In this document: positions 10,223 through 23,472 of the stretch, one piece after another
Position numbering within the stretch: the stretch's first letter is position 1
Layout: each line of letters starts with the position of its first letter
From: Bacteroidales bacterium
Lineage (GTDB): Bacteria; Bacteroidota; Bacteroidia; Bacteroidales; ML635J-15
Direction of reading: 5' to 3'
Assembly (NCBI GenBank): GCA_028702535.1
Contig: JAQVOR010000016.1
Span: 1-40,698 of the forward strand
Length of the DNA: 40,698 nt
The notes under the pieces: generated by a model
What the model was told of the DNA's origin: nothing
What the model saw: the letters and a program-made list of their open reading frames with translations, nothing else
Databases searched by the model: none
Program-made: the position numbers and the translations under genes

Positions 10223-10522
10223 ATGAATATAAAAATTCAATCGGTTAAATTTGATGCAGATAAAAAATTAATTGACTACATTGAAGCGAAAGTTGGAAAG
10301 CTTAGTCAGGTTGCAGACGATATTTTAAATGCAGAAGTGGTTTTAAAAATTGATAATTCGGTAAAAAATGGCAATAAAATTGCCGAGATTAATATTGATA
10401 TTCCACATGGGGCTGCTATTTTCGCAAAAAAACAAAGTAAATCTTTCGAAGAGTCTATTGATAGTGTTACAGTTGCACTAAGGCGTCAGCTCAAAAAATT
10501 CAAAGAAAAACAACGCGAATAA
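10223..10522 (+). CDS. hpf: Short-form ribosome hibernation promoting factor (HPF/RaiA family)
   Basis: 99 aa; MNIKIQSVKFDADKKLIDYIEAKVGKL...IPHGAAIFAKKQSKSFEESIDSVTVALRRQLKKFKEK. Confidence 0.88.
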   Translation: MNIKIQSVKFDADKKLIDYIEAKVGKLSQVADDILNAEVVLKIDNSVKNGNKIAEINIDIPHGAAIFAKKQSKSFEESIDSVTVALRRQLKKFKEKQRE

Positions 10523-10550
10523 AAAAAAATAAAAAAAAGACAAAGTTTTT

Positions 10551-10581
10551 TTTGTAAGTAAATAAATAATTCATACATTTG
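10551..10581 (+). promoter_or_regulatory. Putative Bacteroidetes sigma-A promoter for the tRNA-tuf operon
   Basis: TTTG (10551-10554), 19 bp spacer, TACATTTG (10574-10581); same spacing as the rpsU promoter. Confidence 0.72.
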
Positions 10582-10635
10582 CAAACCTTTTGCGAAAGGG
10601 ATTTATGTTCTTTAAAATGTATGAATTATTTTTTG

Positions 10636-10711
10636 GCCGATGTAGCTCAGTTGGTAGAGCAGCTGATTTGTAATCAGCCGGTCGGCGGTTCGAGTCCGTC
10701 CATCGGCTCCA
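10636..10711 (+). tRNA. tRNA-Thr(TGT), CCA encoded
   Basis: GCCGATG/CATCGGC acceptor, anticodon loop TTTGTAA, TTCGAGT T-loop. Confidence 0.96.
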
Positions 10712-10727
10712 ATAAAATAAAAAATAG

Positions 10728-10810
10728 GGGGAGATACCAAAGTGGCCAACTGGAGCAGACTGTAAATCTGTTGTCTTTCGACTTCGGAGGTTCGAATCCT
10801 TCTCTCCCCA
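10728..10810 (+). tRNA. tRNA-Tyr(GTA)
   Basis: GGGGAGA/TCTCCCC acceptor, anticodon GTA, long variable arm, 83 nt. Confidence 0.96.
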
Positions 10811-10821
10811 CTACTAAGGAT

Positions 10822-10895
<74 letters not shown>

Positions 10896-10902
10896 AATAG
10901 GT

Positions 10903-10974
<72 letters not shown>

Positions 10975-11031
10975 CAGTTTTTTTTGAAGTAAATTTAAGT
11001 TTTAATTATTAATATATAAATATTTTAAGCC

Positions 11032-12219
11032 ATGGCTAAAGAAAAATTTGACAGGTCGAAACCGCACGTAAATATTGGTACCATTGGGCACGTTGACCAC
11101 GGTAAGACTACCTTGACTTCTGCCATTACTATGGTATTGGCAAAGAAAGGTTTGTCTGCTATAATGGATTTTGATTCTATTGACAATGCTCCTGAAGAAA
11201 AAGAAAGAGGTATAACTATTAATACTTCGCACGTTGAGTATCAAACTGCTGAACGACACTATGCACACGTTGATTGTCCAGGTCACGCTGACTATGTTAA
11301 AAACATGGTAACAGGTGCTGCTCAAATGGATGGTGCTATCCTTGTTGTTGCCGGAACTGATGGACCTATGCCTCAAACACGTGAACACATCCTCCTTGCT
11401 CGTCAAGTAAACGTACCTAAAATCGTTGTTTTCCTTAATAAAGTTGATTTAGTTGATGATGAGGAATTGTTAGAGTTAGTTGAAATGGAAGTTCGTGAGT
11501 TATTGAGCTTTTATAATTTTGACGGTGATAATGGTCCTGTTATTCAAGGCTCAGCTCTTGGCGCTCTTAATGGAGAGGAAAAGTGGGAAGACAAAGTAAT
11601 GGAACTTATGGATGCTGTTGATGCATGGATACCTATTCCTCCACGTGAAAATGAAAAACCATTTTTAATGCCGGTTGAAGACGTATTCTCAATTACAGGT
11701 CGTGGTACTGTTGCCACTGGCAGAATTGAAACAGGTGTAATCAATACAGGAAACGAAGTTCATATTATAGGTCTAGGTTCAGAAGCTCGCAAAACCGTAG
11801 TAACGGGAGTTGAAATGTTCCGCAAAATTCTTGATAGAGGTGAAGCTGGTGATAACGTTGGGTTATTACTTCGTGGTGTGGATAAAGACGAGATTAAAAG
11901 AGGACAAGTTATTGCTGCTCCTGGAACAATTAATCCTCACACTAAATTCAAAGCTGAAATATATGTTTTGAAAAAAGAAGAGGGTGGTCGTCATACACCA
12001 TTTCATAACAACTATCGTCCACAGTTCTTCTTGAGAACTTTAGATATTACTGGTGAAATCAAACTTCCAGAAGGAGTACAGATGGTAATGCCAGGTGATA
12101 ACGTTACGATTTCAGTAGAACTAATTTACCCTGTTGCTTGTAACGTTGGATTACGTTTTGCAATTCGTGAAGGTGGTAGAACAGTTGGTGCAGGACAGAT
12201 TATAGAAATTGTTGAGTAA
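11032..12219 (+). CDS. tuf: Elongation factor Tu
   Basis: [57 protein letters not shown]; 395 aa. Confidence 0.98.
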   Translation: MAKEKFDRSKPHVNIGTIGHVDHGKTTLTSAITMVLAKKGLSAIMDFDSIDNAPEEKERGITINTSHVEYQTAERHYAHVDCPGHADYVKNMVTGAAQMDGAILVVAGTDGPMPQTREHILLARQVNVPKIVVFLNKVDLVDDEELLELVEMEVRELLSFYNFDGDNGPVIQGSALGALNGEEKWEDKVMELMDAVDAWIPIPPRENEKPFLMPVEDVFSITGRGTVATGRIETGVINTGNEVHIIGLGSEARKTVVTGVEMFRKILDRGEAGDNVGLLLRGVDKDEIKRGQVIAAPGTINPHTKFKAEIYVLKKEEGGRHTPFHNNYRPQFFLRTLDITGEIKLPEGVQMVMPGDNVTISVELIYPVACNVGLRFAIREGGRTVGAGQIIEIVE

Positions 12220-12232
12220 TAATGGATAATAT

Positions 12233-12270
12233 AAGTAGGTAAGACGATTTTTAGAGCGACTTACTTACTT
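12233..12270 (+). promoter_or_regulatory. Hairpin between tuf and tRNA-Trp (possible processing signal)
   Basis: AAGTAGGTAAG (12233-12243) pairs with CTTACTTACTT (12260-12270), one G:U wobble; no strong T tract. Confidence 0.4.
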
Positions 12271-12274
12271 GTTT

Positions 12275-12347
12275 ACGGGTGTAGCTCAGTTGGTAGAGCA
12301 CTAGTCTCCAAAACTAGGTGTCGGGCGTTCGAGTCGCTCCTCCCGTG
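12275..12347 (+). tRNA. tRNA-Trp(CCA)
   Basis: Anticodon loop with CCA, discriminator G, canonical position upstream of secE; acceptor ACGGGTG/CTCCCGT has one T-T mismatch. Confidence 0.94.
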
Positions 12348-12367
12348 CATTAGACAATAATTAAGAG

Positions 12368-12562
12368 ATGAGTAAAATTAAAACATATTTCTTAGAAACC
12401 TACAACGAGTTGGTTCATAAAGTTACTTGGCCTAAGTGGTCAGAGCTTCAGAATAGTGCCGTTGTAGTAATGGTTGCTTCCTTAATATTTGCCGTTATTG
12501 TGTTTTTAATGGACTTTACGTTTAAAGAAGTCCTTAAAATCGTTTACGGCATGTTTTATTAA
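12368..12562 (+). CDS. secE: Preprotein translocase subunit SecE
   Basis: 64 aa, ETYNELVHKVTWPKWSELQNSAVVVMVAS plus one TM; located between trnW and nusG. Confidence 0.93.
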   Translation: MSKIKTYFLETYNELVHKVTWPKWSELQNSAVVVMVASLIFAVIVFLMDFTFKEVLKIVYGMFY

Positions 12563-12584
12563 ACCAAAATTTTTTTAGTTGGAT

Positions 12585-13130
12585 ATGGCAGAAATACAAA
12601 AAAAGTGGTATGTTGTTCGAGCCCTTAGTGGTAAGGAAAAGAAGGTAAAAGAATATCTCGAAAGTGAAATTGCGAGACATGGGCTTTCCGAACAGATATC
12701 TCAGGTGCTTATACCAACCGAAAAAGTCTATCAGGTAAGAAACGGAAAACCTGTACATAAAGAAAGAAATTTCTTTCCAGGGTACATTTTAGTAAATGCT
12801 GTTCTAGACGGTGAAGTAGAGCACATTATTCGTGGTGTAACTGGTGTTATTGGTTTTTTGGGTACCAAAGATGGAAAAGCCACACCCCTAAGGAGTGATG
12901 AGGTAGCTAGAATTCTTGGTAAAGTTGATGAGTTAGCGCAAGGTAGTGAAGAGATTAACGTTCCATTTTTTGTTGGTGAGCCTGTTAAGGTTATCGACGG
13001 ACCGTTTAATGGTTTTAGTGGTGTGATTGAAGAAGTGTATGATGAAAAGAAAAAACTGAAGGTAATGGTTAAGATATTTGGAAGAAGGACACCTTTAGAA
13101 CTTAGATTTATACAAGTAGAAAAAGAGTAA
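12585..13130 (+). CDS. nusG: Transcription termination/antitermination protein NusG
   Basis: [45 protein letters not shown] motif; ATG at 12585 preferred over TTG at 12579. Confidence 0.95.
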   Translation: MAEIQKKWYVVRALSGKEKKVKEYLESEIARHGLSEQISQVLIPTEKVYQVRNGKPVHKERNFFPGYILVNAVLDGEVEHIIRGVTGVIGFLGTKDGKATPLRSDEVARILGKVDELAQGSEEINVPFFVGEPVKVIDGPFNGFSGVIEEVYDEKKKLKVMVKIFGRRTPLELRFIQVEKE

Positions 13131-13156
13131 TCTTTATTTTAAAAGAAACAAAGTTT

Positions 13157-13600
13157 ATGGCAAAACAAATTGGTGGTTTTATTAAACTACAAATTAAAGG
13201 AGGTGCCGCAAATCCGTCTCCACCGGTAGGGCCGGCATTAGGATCGAAGGGCTTAAACATAATGGAGTTCTGTAAACAATTTAATGGCAGAACACAGGAG
13301 TTAGCAGGTAAAGTATTACCTGTGGTTATCACTTTTTATAGTGATAAATCTTTCGATTTTATCGTAAAAACTCCACCGGTAGCTGTACAACTATTGGAAA
13401 TGGCGAAACTGAAAAAAGGCTCAGCAGAACCTAATAGAAACAAAGTTGGAGCAATTTCCTGGGAGCATGTTAAAACTATTGCCGAAAGCAAAATGGTTGA
13501 TTTAAATGCTTTTACAGTAGATGCAGCTATGAGCATGGTGGCTGGCACCGCCAGAAGTATGGGGATTACAATTAAAGGAGAATCTCCTATTAAACAATAA
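13157..13600 (+). CDS. rplK: 50S ribosomal protein L11
   Basis: [29 protein letters not shown]. Confidence 0.97.
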   Translation: MAKQIGGFIKLQIKGGAANPSPPVGPALGSKGLNIMEFCKQFNGRTQELAGKVLPVVITFYSDKSFDFIVKTPPVAVQLLEMAKLKKGSAEPNRNKVGAISWEHVKTIAESKMVDLNAFTVDAAMSMVAGTARSMGITIKGESPIKQ

Positions 13601-13617
13601 TTAAAGTACTTTTTGAA

Positions 13618-14310
13618 ATGACAAAAATTAGCAAAAAAAGAAAAGAAGCTTTAGCTAAAGTTGAAAAAGGCAAGAAGTACGATCTCCAAGAAGCTGCAAA
13701 TCTAGTTAAGGAATTATCTTACACTAAGTTTGATGCATCTGTTGATCTTGACGTACGTCTTGGAGTTGATCCTAGAAAAGCTAACCAAATGGTTCGTGGG
13801 ATCACTACATTACCGCACGGTACTGGTAAAAAGGTTCGCGTGTTGGTATTGTGTACTCCAGATAAAGAGCAAGAAGCAAAAGATGCAGGAGCCGATTTTG
13901 TTGGGTTAGATGACTATATCGAAAAAATCACCAGTGGGTGGACAGATATTGATATTATTATCACAATGCCGCAAGTTATGGCTAAAATCGGAAAATTAGG
14001 TAGAGTGCTAGGTCCCAGAGGGCTTATGCCTAATCCTAAAACCGGAACAGTTACTATGGAAATCGGAAAAGCTGTTGAAGATGTTAAAAAGGGTAAAATC
14101 GACTTTAAAGTTGACAAATATGGAATTATTCATGCTGGTATAGGTAAAGTCTCGTTTGATGCAAATAAAATCTTTGATAATGCATCAGAACTAATTCAGA
14201 CTATTATTAAATTAAAACCTGTAGCGGCAAAAGGTACTTACATTCGTAGTATTTATCTTTCGAGTACCATGAGTCCTGGAATCGAGATTGAACCTAAATC
14301 AGTTAATTAG
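13618..14310 (+). CDS. rplA: 50S ribosomal protein L1
   Basis: [20 protein letters not shown]; operon position. Confidence 0.97.
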   Translation: MTKISKKRKEALAKVEKGKKYDLQEAANLVKELSYTKFDASVDLDVRLGVDPRKANQMVRGITTLPHGTGKKVRVLVLCTPDKEQEAKDAGADFVGLDDYIEKITSGWTDIDIIITMPQVMAKIGKLGRVLGPRGLMPNPKTGTVTMEIGKAVEDVKKGKIDFKVDKYGIIHAGIGKVSFDANKIFDNASELIQTIIKLKPVAAKGTYIRSIYLSSTMSPGIEIEPKSVN

Positions 14311-14328
14311 TAAATTGAAATTGTCCGT

Positions 14329-14847
14329 ATGAAACGAGAAGACAAACAAGTGCTTATTGAAGAACTAAAATCTACAGTACAGGAATATAGCCATTTTTAT
14401 TTGGCCGATATCTCTGGATTGGATGCTCAGCAAACTTTTGAGTTGAGAAAAAAGTGCTTCGAGAAAGACATAGAACTGATTGTTGTTAAGAATACATTCT
14501 TCAAAAGAGCTTTGGAAGCATCCGAAAAAGATTATAAAGAATTATACGATGTATTAAAACAAAACACATCGGTAATGTTTTGTAATGTAGCAAATGTACC
14601 TGGTAAGTTGATAAAAGAATTAAATAAAAAAAGTGATAAGCCGCTTTTTAAAGCAGCTTTCGCTGAAGAATCAATTTATGTAGGAGAACATTTACTGGAT
14701 GCATTAGCTAGTCTAAAATCCAAAGAAGAACTTATTGGTGATATTATAAATCTATTACAATCACCAATGAAGACAATTCTTGGACAACTAGAATCAGGTA
14801 AGAACACATTGGCAGGGCTTGTAAAAACCTTGTCAGAAAGAGAATAG
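14329..14847 (+). CDS. rplJ: 50S ribosomal protein L10
   Basis: 172 aa; L10-like N-terminus (FYLADISGLDAQQTFELRKKC); between rplA and rplL. Confidence 0.95.
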   Translation: MKREDKQVLIEELKSTVQEYSHFYLADISGLDAQQTFELRKKCFEKDIELIVVKNTFFKRALEASEKDYKELYDVLKQNTSVMFCNVANVPGKLIKELNKKSDKPLFKAAFAEESIYVGEHLLDALASLKSKEELIGDIINLLQSPMKTILGQLESGKNTLAGLVKTLSERE

Positions 14848-14882
14848 AAAATTAGTAGTTAAACAAGTAAAATTCAATTAAA

Positions 14883-15260
14883 ATGGCAGATCTTAAGAAG
14901 TTAGCAGAAGAATTAGTTAACCTTACTGTTAAGGACGTAAACGAATTAGCAAATATCTTAAAAGATGAATATGGTATCGAACCTGCTGCAGCAGCTGTTG
15001 CAATTGCAGGACCCGCAGCTGCAGCCGAAGGCGCAGGCGAAGTTGAAAAAACAGATTTTGATGTAATCTTGAATTCAGCCGGTGCTCAAAAATTGCAAAT
15101 CGTTAAACTAGTTAAGGAATTAACAGGGTTAGGACTAAAAGAAGCAAAAGCTCTTGTTGATGGAGCTCCAGCTCCAATTAAAGAAGGAGTACCAAAAGAT
15201 GAGGCTAATGCACTTAAAGCGCAATTAGAAGACGCAGGTGCAGAAGTGGAACTTAAATAG
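14883..15260 (+). CDS. rplL: 50S ribosomal protein L7/L12
   Basis: Ala-rich hinge; [41 protein letters not shown]. Confidence 0.97.
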   Translation: MADLKKLAEELVNLTVKDVNELANILKDEYGIEPAAAAVAIAGPAAAAEGAGEVEKTDFDVILNSAGAQKLQIVKLVKELTGLGLKEAKALVDGAPAPIKEGVPKDEANALKAQLEDAGAEVELK

Positions 15261-15282
15261 ACAAGATTATTGTATATATTTT

Positions 15283-15314
15283 AGGTTTAAAACCCGATAC
15301 AGGGTTTTAAACCT
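15283..15314 (+). terminator. Perfect hairpin in the rplL-rpoB intergenic region (attenuator or processing site)
   Basis: AGGTTTAAAACCC (15283-15295), loop GATACA, GGGTTTTAAACCT (15302-15314); 13 bp perfect stem, only a weak T run after it. Confidence 0.6.
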
Positions 15315-15355
15315 TTCGTTGTTAATGTTTAAGTTCATATTTAATTATTGCATAG

Positions 15356-18300
15356 ATGACTGTTAATACAAAGCAAAGAATCAATTTCTCAACTACAAAA
15401 AATCAGCTAGAATACCCTGATTTTCTTGAGATACAGATAAAATCGTTTAAAGAGTTTTTTCAATTAGACTCAACGGCAGAGCAAAGAAAAGCCGAAGGAC
15501 TGTATAATGTCTTTCAAGATAATTTTCCAATTACTGATACGCGAAATAATTTCGTCCTCGAATTTTTGGACTATTCGCTAGACCCTCCTCGATATAGTAT
15601 CGAGCAGTGTATAGAGAGAGGATTGACATACTGTATCCCGCTAAAAGCAAAGTTAAAACTGTATTGTACAGACGCAAACCATGAGGACTTTGAAACCTCA
15701 GTGCAGGATGTTTGGCTTGGTACAGTACCTTATATGACACCGAGCGGAACATTCGTAATTAACGGTGCAGAAAGAATTGTAGTGTCACAATTACATCGTT
15801 CGCCGGGAGTTTTCTTTAGTCAGTCTCTTCATGCGAATGGAACTAAACTTTATTCCGCACGGGTTATACCTTTTAGAGGATCATGGATAGAGTTTGCTAC
15901 AGACATTAATTCAGTAATGTTTGCTTATATTGACCGAAAAAAGAAATTGCCGGTAACAACTTTACTTAGAGCTATCGGTTTTGAAAGTGATAAAGATATA
16001 CTAGAAATATTTGACCTCGCAGACGAAATTAAAGTGTCTAAAACTGCCGTGAAAAAGGCAGTTGGACGAAGATTAGCTGCTAGAGTATTAAAAACATGGT
16101 TTGAAGATTTTGTTGATGAAGATACTGCAGAAGTAGTCTCTATTGAGCGTAACGAAGTAGTTATTGATCGTGAAACAATTATAGAGAATCATCATATTGA
16201 AATGATTGTAGAATCTGGTGCAAAAACTATTTTACTACATAAAGAAAATCAGAAAGTTTCTGATTATGCGATTATATATAACACTCTGCAAAAGGACCCA
16301 TGTAACTCCGAAAAAGAAGCTGTTGTACATATTTATCGCCAGTTGAGAAATACTGAACCACCTGACGAAGCAACAGCTCGTGATGTGATTGATAAACTCT
16401 TCTTCTCTGAAAAACGTTATGATTTAGGTGATGTTGGTAGATTCCGTATTAATCATAAATTAGCATTACAAACGCCTACTGATGTAAAGGTGTTGACACG
16501 CGAAGATATAATCGCAATTATTAAATATCTGATAGAGTTGATTAACTCGAAAGCAGATGTTGACGATATAGACCATCTTAGTAATCGTCGTGTGCGTACA
16601 GTTGGCGAACAACTTGGAAATCAATTTGGTGTTGGTCTTGCCCGTATGGCTCGAACAATTCGTGAAAGAATGAATGTTAGAGATAATGAGGTCTTTCATC
16701 CTATAGATTTGATTAACTCAAAAACATTATCGTCTGTAATTAATTCGTTCTTTGGAACAAATCAATTATCTCAGTTTATGGATCAAATTAATCCATTATC
16801 TGAAATGACACATAAAAGAAGATTGTCGGCTCTCGGACCAGGCGGATTGTCTCGCGAAAGAGCTGGTTTCGAAGTGCGTGATGTCCATTTTACACACTAT
16901 GGAAGATTATGCCCAATTGAAACTCCTGAAGGACCAAATATTGGATTGATATCTTCGCTTTGTGTTTATGCAAAAATTAATAAACTTGGTTTTATCGAAA
17001 CTCCTTATCGAAATGTAAATAATGGACAAGCAAGTTTTGAAAATATTGTTTATTTAAGTGCGGAGGCAGAAGAAGAAGAAGTAATAGCACAAGCTAATGC
17101 TCTGATTGATGATAATGGGTTTTTTCAATCTGATAAAATTAAATCACGTAATGAAGGTGATTATATTGTGGTTGAACCCGAACAAATAAATTTAATGGAT
17201 GTCGCTCCAAACCAAATTGCATCAATTGCTGCCTCTCTGATACCTTTTCTCGAGCATGATGATGCAAACCGTGCTCTTATGGGATCAAATATGATGAGAC
17301 AAGCTGTTCCATTACTTAAACCAGAAACTCCCATTGTGGGAACTGGTATTGAACACATGGTCGCACAAGACTCCAGAATCCTTTTAGTTGCAGAAGGTAA
17401 GGGAGTTGTCGAGTTTGTGGACGCACAAAAAATTGTAATTCGTTACGATAGAAACGAAGAAGAAAGTTTTGTGAGCTTTACCGACGAAATTACAGAATAT
17501 CTAATCCCAAAATTTCATAAAACAAATCAAAATACTTGTATTAACCTTAGACCGATTGTGTCGAAAGGTGAAAAAGTTTCTAAAGGCACAATTCTTACAG
17601 AGGGCTACGCAACCGAAAATGGGGAACTCGCTTTGGGAAGAAACCTTAAAGTTGCTTTTATGCCTTGGAAAGGTTATAACTTTGAGGATGCTATTGTAAT
17701 AAACGAAAAAGTTGTCCGCGAAGACTTATTTACTTCTATTTATATAGCCGATTATCAACTCGAAGTTAGAGAAACAAAACGTGGTATGGAAGAACTTACC
17801 TCTGATATTCCTAACGTTAGTGAACAGGCTACGAAAGATCTTGACGAAAACGGGATTATTCGTGTTGGTGCTTATGTTAAGCCAGGTGATATACTAATAG
17901 GTAAGATTACTCCTAAAGGGGAAAGCGACCCATCTCCCGAAGAAAAACTGTTGAGAGCAATTTTTGGGGAAAAAGCTGGTGATGTTAAAGATGCCTCCCT
18001 AAAAGCATCCCCCTCTACTAGCGGAGTTGTGATAGACAAAAAATTATTTGCTAAAACAATTAAAGACAGAAAAGCTAAAATACAAGATAAGATTCTACTT
18101 GAGAACATTGATGAACAGCAAATAGAAGCTAATTCTAAACTCAAGGCATTGCTTATCGAAAAACTGTTTGTTCTTGTTAATGGTAAGACTTCGCAAGGAG
18201 TTAAAGATAATTTTGGGAATGATATAATTCCAAAAGGATTAAAGTTTTCGCAAAAACTCCTCGGAGATGTTGATTTTTTAACTGTTAGCCCAAATAAATG

Positions 18301-19159
18301 GACTACTGATAAAAATAGAAACGTAACTATAGGAAAACTTTTGTATAATTATATGATTGAGTTTAAAAAACTCGAAGGAGAATTTAGGCGTAGAAGACTT
18401 GATATTACTATTGGGGATGAACTTCCTGCTGGAATTATGCAACTTGCAAAAATCTATATAGCTAGTAAGCGTACTATTAAAGTGGGAGATAAAATGGCAG
18501 GCCGACATGGAAATAAAGGTATTTTGGCGAAAATTGTTCGTCAAGAAGATATGCCTTTCCTCGATGACGGTACTCCTGTTGATATTGTTTTAAATCCATT
18601 AGGTGTGCCTTCGCGTATGAACTTAGGACAAATTTATGAAACTGTCTTGGGTTGGGCCGGGCAAGTGTTAGGAGTTAATTTTGCAACACCTATTTTTGAC
18701 GGAGCAAATATTGACCAGATAAACGAATACACCGATAAGGCTGGGGTACCAAAATATGGTAAAACCTACTTATATGACGGGGGAACCGGTAGAAAATTTG
18801 ACCAACCTGCAACTGTAGGCATAATTTATATGCTTAAACTTGGACACATGGTCGAAGATAAAATGCATGCTCGTAGTATTGGCCCATATTCTCTGATAAC
18901 ACAGCAACCTCTTGGAGGTAAAGCTCAGTTCGGGGGGCAAAGATTTGGTGAAATGGAAGTGTGGGCACTTGAAGCCTTTGGGGCAGCAAATATACTCCAA
19001 GAAATACTGACTGTCAAATCCGATGATGTAATGGGGCGTGCAAAAACCTACGAAAGCATAGTGAAAGGTGAACAGATGCCCGTGCCAGGAATACCCGAAT
19101 CGCTCAATGTTCTTTTACATGAACTACGAGGATTGTGTCTGAGAGTGAACCTTGATTAA
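15356..19159 (+). CDS. rpoB: DNA-directed RNA polymerase subunit beta
   Basis: [64 protein letters not shown]. Confidence 0.99.
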   Translation: MTVNTKQRINFSTTKNQLEYPDFLEIQIKSFKEFFQLDSTAEQRKAEGLYNVFQDNFPITDTRNNFVLEFLDYSLDPPRYSIEQCIERGLTYCIPLKAKLKLYCTDANHEDFETSVQDVWLGTVPYMTPSGTFVINGAERIVVSQLHRSPGVFFSQSLHANGTKLYSARVIPFRGSWIEFATDINSVMFAYIDRKKKLPVTTLLRAIGFESDKDILEIFDLADEIKVSKTAVKKAVGRRLAARVLKTWFEDFVDEDTAEVVSIERNEVVIDRETIIENHHIEMIVESGAKTILLHKENQKVSDYAIIYNTLQKDPCNSEKEAVVHIYRQLRNTEPPDEATARDVIDKLFFSEKRYDLGDVGRFRINHKLALQTPTDVKVLTREDIIAIIKYLIELINSKADVDDIDHLSNRRVRTVGEQLGNQFGVGLARMARTIRERMNVRDNEVFHPIDLINSKTLSSVINSFFGTNQLSQFMDQINPLSEMTHKRRLSALGPGGLSRERAGFEVRDVHFTHYGRLCPIETPEGPNIGLISSLCVYAKINKLGFIETPYRNVNNGQASFENIVYLSAEAEEEEVIAQANALIDDNGFFQSDKIKSRNEGDYIVVEPEQINLMDVAPNQIASIAASLIPFLEHDDANRALMGSNMMRQAVPLLKPETPIVGTGIEHMVAQDSRILLVAEGKGVVEFVDAQKIVIRYDRNEEESFVSFTDEITEYLIPKFHKTNQNTCINLRPIVSKGEKVSKGTILTEGYATENGELALGRNLKVAFMPWKGYNFEDAIVINEKVVREDLFTSIYIADYQLEVRETKRGMEELTSDIPNVSEQATKDLDENGIIRVGAYVKPGDILIGKITPKGESDPSPEEKLLRAIFGEKAGDVKDASLKASPSTSGVVIDKKLFAKTIKDRKAKIQDKILLENIDEQQIEANSKLKALLIEKLFVLVNGKTSQGVKDNFGNDIIPKGLKFSQKLLGDVDFLTVSPNKWTTDKNRNVTIGKLLYNYMIEFKKLEGEFRRRRLDITIGDELPAGIMQLAKIYIASKRTIKVGDKMAGRHGNKGILAKIVRQEDMPFLDDGTPVDIVLNPLGVPSRMNLGQIYETVLGWAGQVLGVNFATPIFDGANIDQINEYTDKAGVPKYGKTYLYDGGTGRKFDQPATVGIIYMLKLGHMVEDKMHARSIGPYSLITQQPLGGKAQFGGQRFGEMEVWALEAFGAANILQEILTVKSDDVMGRAKTYESIVKGEQMPVPGIPESLNVLLHELRGLCLRVNLD

Positions 19160-19190
19160 TATTGTTGTATATATTTAAATAGCTGACAAA

Positions 19191-22100
19191 ATGGCTTTTA
19201 GAAAAGATAATAAAGTAAATTCAAATTTCTCAAAAATTACAATTAGTCTCGCTTCTCCCGAAGAAATTCAGGAAATGTCGAGTGGAGAAGTTACAAAACC
19301 AGAAACAATTAATTATCGTACCTATAAACCCGAAAGAGACGGTTTGTTTTGCGAAAGAATTTTTGGTCCAGTTAAAGATTATGAATGTCACTGTGGTAAA
19401 TACAAAAGAATTAGATATAAAGGTATCGTTTGCGACAGATGTGGTGTTGAAGTTACCGAAAAGAAAGTTCGTCGAGAGCGTACAGGACATATTAAATTAG
19501 AAGTCCCAGTTGCTCATATCTGGTATTTTAAAACCCTACCCAACAAAATTGGATATTTATTAGGTCTTCCAGCCAAAAAACTGGATATGATTATTTATTA
19601 CGAAAGATATGTGGTTATTCAGCCTGGAGTTAAAGCAATTGATGGGGTAACAGAATTAGACTTCCTTACAGAAGATGAATATCTTGAGATTTTAGAATCA
19701 TTGCCACGTGAAAATCAGATGCTTGATGATGCAGATCCTAATAAGTTTATTGCTAAAATGGGCGCAGAAGCTCTGTTTGATTTATTGCAAAGAATAGATT
19801 TAGATTTTTTATCTTATGATTTGAGGGATAAAGCGAACAAAGAAACTTCACAGCAACGTAAAAGTGAAGCACTAAAAAGACTTATCGTTGTTGAGGCTTT
19901 TAGATTATCAAAAGAAATTAATAAGCCCGAATGGATGATTGTTAAGATTGTTCCTGTAATACCACCCGAACTAAGACCGCTAGTCCCGTTAGATGGGGGC
20001 CGTTTTGCAACATCAGACCTTAACGATTTATATAGAAGAGTTATTATTCGTAATAATCGCCTCAAAAGACTACTAGAAATTAAAGCTCCTGAAGTTATTT
20101 TGCGTAACGAAAAGAGGATGCTACAAGAAGCAGTAGACTCATTGTTTGATAATTCTAGAAAAGCAAATGCAGTTAAAACTGATGCTAATAGACCGTTAAA
20201 ATCCCTTAGCGATAGCTTGAAAGGAAAACAAGGAAGATTCCGTCAAAATTTATTAGGTAAGCGTGTTGACTTCTCCGCTCGTTCGGTAATTGTGGTTGGA
20301 CCAGAGTTAAAAATGCACGAATGTGGTATCCCAAAAGATATGGCAGCCGAACTGTATAAACCGTTTATTATTAGGAAGTTAACCGAACGTGGAATTGTTA
20401 AAACAGTAAAATCTGCTAAAAAAATAGTTGAAAGAAAAGACCCCGTTATTTGGGATATACTCGAAAATGTTCTTAAGGGCCATCCTGTTCTCCTGAATCG
20501 TGCGCCTACTTTGCACCGTCTCGGAATACAGGCTTTCCAGCCTAAACTTATCGAAGGTAAAGCAATTCAGTTGCATCCCCTTGTGTGTACAGCTTTTAAC
20601 GCAGACTTTGATGGTGACCAAATGGCGGTTCATCTCCCTTTGGGAAATGCAGCAATTATAGAAGCACAAGTGTTAATGCTTGCTTCACATAATATTCTTA
20701 ATCCTGCTAATGGGGCACCTATTACTGTACCTTCGCAAGATATGGTTCTCGGATTGTATTATATGACTAAAGAGCGTAAAGGTGTTCAAGGAGAAGGTAA
20801 AATATTCTATTCGTCCGAAGAAGTTGTTATTGCAAATAATGAAGGTAAATTAGGTTTACATGCTCAAATCAAAGTCCGTACAGAAGACGTTGATGAGAAT
20901 GGAGAGATAGTGACAAGAATGATTTCTACCACTACTGGTAGAGTTCTATTTAACCAGATTGTGCCAAAAGAATACGGTTTTATTAATGCCGTTTTAACAA
21001 AAAAATCCTTGAGAGATATTATTGGTAATCTCGTTAGTCAGTTTGGCACAGCCGTAACCGCTAAATTTCTTGATGACATCAAAGACCTTGGATACTCTAA
21101 TGCTTTTGTAGGTGGTCTTTCTTTTAATCTGGATGACGTTATTGTCCCTCCAGAAAAAGAAGAATTAGTTGCTGAGGGTTATGAAGCGGTGGATGAAATC
21201 ATGGGAAATTATAACATAGGTGTTATAACTGATAATGAAAGATATAATCAGGTTATTGATGTGTGGACAAATATTAATGCCAGATTAAGTATAGAGGTTA
21301 TGCGTAAACTCTCGACAGATGATCAAGGCTTTAATGCCGTTTACATGATGCTTGACTCTGGTGCAAGGGGATCTAAAGAACAAATTAGCCAGTTGTGCGG
21401 AATGAGGGGATTAATGGCGAAACCACAAAAATCAGGTGTTCAAACTAGTGAGATTATTGAAAACCCTATTTTGTCTAACTTTAAAGAAGGACTCTCTATT
21501 TTAGAGTATTTTATTTCAACTCACGGAGCACGTAAAGGGCTTGCTGATACAGCTCTTAAAACTGCTGATGCAGGTTATCTTACTAGAAGGCTAGTTGATG
21601 TGGCTCAGGATGTTATTATAAATGAAGAAGATTGTGGAACCCTTAGAGGTCTTGTTGCTACAGAGCTTAAAAAGAACGATGAAGAGGTTATAGAATCTTT
21701 GTATGAAAGAATATTAGGACGTACTACTGTTCACGATATTTATCATCCTCAAACCGAAGAACTTATTCTTGCATCGGGTGAAGAAATTACAGAAAAAGTT
21801 GCAAAAAAGATTGAAGATTCACCGATTGAAAAAGTTGAAATCCGTTCGGTATTAACTTGCGAAAGCCGTAAAGGGGTTTGTACAAAATGTTATGGACGTA
21901 ATCTTGCAACACGAAAAATGGTGCAAAAGGGTGAAGCTGTTGGTGTTATTGCTGCTCAATCTATTGGAGAACCTGGTACTCAGTTAACTCTAAGAACATT
22001 CCACATGGGGGGGGTCGCTGGTAATGTGGCTAGCGAATCTTCTATAACTGCTAAGTATGGCGGAATTATTGAGTTTGATGAATTACGTACTGTCGAGTAT

Positions 22101-23471
22101 GAAGAGTCTGATGGACAAAAAGTCGATATTGTTGTTACACGTATGGCAGAATTGAGAGTTGTTGATGTTAAAACAAAAATACAGCTTATTAATAAACCAA
22201 TACCTTATGGAGCAAAATTATTCTTTAAATCAGGCGACATTGTTAAAAAAGGAGATAAGATATGTGATTGGGATCTTTATAATATTGTTATAGTATCAGA
22301 ACACGCAGGTAAATTAGTGTACGAAGATCTTGTTGAGGGAGTTAACTTTAAAGACGAGTTGGTCGTGCAAACTGGAACTAAAGAAAAAACTATTATTGAA
22401 ACAAAAGATAAAACCAAAATCCCAGTCGCCAAAATTTTTAATAAGAAAAAAGAAGTGCTTGCGATATACAACCTCCCAGTAGGTGCGCGATTAATGCGTA
22501 ACGAAAAAGAAGATATTAATACAGGTGATGTTTTGATAAAAATGCCTAGAATTGTTGGTAAAGGCGGAGATATTACTGGTGGATTGCCTAGAGTAACAGA
22601 GTTGTTTGAAGCAAGAAATCCATCTAACCCAGCTGTCGTTTCAGAAGTTGACGGAGAAGTGTCTTTTGGTAAGATTAAAAGAGGGAATCGTGAAATAGAA
22701 ATACAGCCAAAAGACGGAAATGTGAAGAAATATCTTGTCCCATTGTCGAAACAAATTCTTGTGCAACCTAACGATTACGTGAAAGCTGGTACCGCTTTAA
22801 TTGATGGAGCTATTACGCCTAGCGATATACTCGCAATTAAAGGACCAACCGAAGTTCAAGAGTATCTCGTAAACGAAGTTCAGGATGTTTATCGTTTGCA
22901 AGGCGTGAAAATCAATGACAAACACTTTGAGGTTATTGTAAGACAAATGATGAGAAAAGTTGTTATCGAAGAACCTGGAGATACTCAGTTCTTAGAAAAA
23001 CAAATCGTAGATAAATGGGCTTTTAGAGAAGAAAATGATAACTTGTTTGATAAAAAAGTTGTTGTGGACGCTGGAAACTCCGAAAACTTTAAACCTGGAC
23101 AAATTGTGTCATTTAGGCGTTTAAGAGACGAAAATTCTATGCTTAAACGTAGAGACCTTAAACTTGTTGAGGTTAGAGACGCATTGCCTGCTACATCAAG
23201 CCAGATATTACAAGGTATTACTAGAGCTGCACTACAAACTCAAAGTTTTATGTCTGCCGCATCATTCCAAGAAACTACTAAAGTTCTTAACGAAGCTGCT
23301 ATAAGAGGTAAAGTCGATACTCTTGAAGGCCTAAAAGAAAACGTAATTGTGGGACATTTAATCCCCGCTGGAACTGGACAAAGAGAATTGCAAAATATTC
23401 GTGTTTCTGCGTTAGAATATATGGAAAAACAAGAAATCGAAGAAGAAATTATAATATTAAAAGAGAATTAA
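19191..23471 (+). CDS. rpoC: DNA-directed RNA polymerase subunit beta'
   Basis: [24 protein letters not shown] zinc site; [15 protein letters not shown] active site; bridge helix region. Confidence 0.99.
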   Translation: MAFRKDNKVNSNFSKITISLASPEEIQEMSSGEVTKPETINYRTYKPERDGLFCERIFGPVKDYECHCGKYKRIRYKGIVCDRCGVEVTEKKVRRERTGHIKLEVPVAHIWYFKTLPNKIGYLLGLPAKKLDMIIYYERYVVIQPGVKAIDGVTELDFLTEDEYLEILESLPRENQMLDDADPNKFIAKMGAEALFDLLQRIDLDFLSYDLRDKANKETSQQRKSEALKRLIVVEAFRLSKEINKPEWMIVKIVPVIPPELRPLVPLDGGRFATSDLNDLYRRVIIRNNRLKRLLEIKAPEVILRNEKRMLQEAVDSLFDNSRKANAVKTDANRPLKSLSDSLKGKQGRFRQNLLGKRVDFSARSVIVVGPELKMHECGIPKDMAAELYKPFIIRKLTERGIVKTVKSAKKIVERKDPVIWDILENVLKGHPVLLNRAPTLHRLGIQAFQPKLIEGKAIQLHPLVCTAFNADFDGDQMAVHLPLGNAAIIEAQVLMLASHNILNPANGAPITVPSQDMVLGLYYMTKERKGVQGEGKIFYSSEEVVIANNEGKLGLHAQIKVRTEDVDENGEIVTRMISTTTGRVLFNQIVPKEYGFINAVLTKKSLRDIIGNLVSQFGTAVTAKFLDDIKDLGYSNAFVGGLSFNLDDVIVPPEKEELVAEGYEAVDEIMGNYNIGVITDNERYNQVIDVWTNINARLSIEVMRKLSTDDQGFNAVYMMLDSGARGSKEQISQLCGMRGLMAKPQKSGVQTSEIIENPILSNFKEGLSILEYFISTHGARKGLADTALKTADAGYLTRRLVDVAQDVIINEEDCGTLRGLVATELKKNDEEVIESLYERILGRTTVHDIYHPQTEELILASGEEITEKVAKKIEDSPIEKVEIRSVLTCESRKGVCTKCYGRNLATRKMVQKGEAVGVIAAQSIGEPGTQLTLRTFHMGGVAGNVASESSITAKYGGIIEFDELRTVEYEESDGQKVDIVVTRMAELRVVDVKTKIQLINKPIPYGAKLFFKSGDIVKKGDKICDWDLYNIVIVSEHAGKLVYEDLVEGVNFKDELVVQTGTKEKTIIETKDKTKIPVAKIFNKKKEVLAIYNLPVGARLMRNEKEDINTGDVLIKMPRIVGKGGDITGGLPRVTELFEARNPSNPAVVSEVDGEVSFGKIKRGNREIEIQPKDGNVKKYLVPLSKQILVQPNDYVKAGTALIDGAITPSDILAIKGPTEVQEYLVNEVQDVYRLQGVKINDKHFEVIVRQMMRKVVIEEPGDTQFLEKQIVDKWAFREENDNLFDKKVVVDAGNSENFKPGQIVSFRRLRDENSMLKRRDLKLVEVRDALPATSSQILQGITRAALQTQSFMSAASFQETTKVLNEAAIRGKVDTLEGLKENVIVGHLIPAGTGQRELQNIRVSALEYMEKQEIEEEIIILKEN

Positions 23472-23472
23472 A

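Noticed and set aside
15531-20669. Antisense ORFs within rpoB and rpoC (60-96 aa)
   Set aside because: They lie opposite highly conserved coding sequence and lack domain-like features or their own signals.
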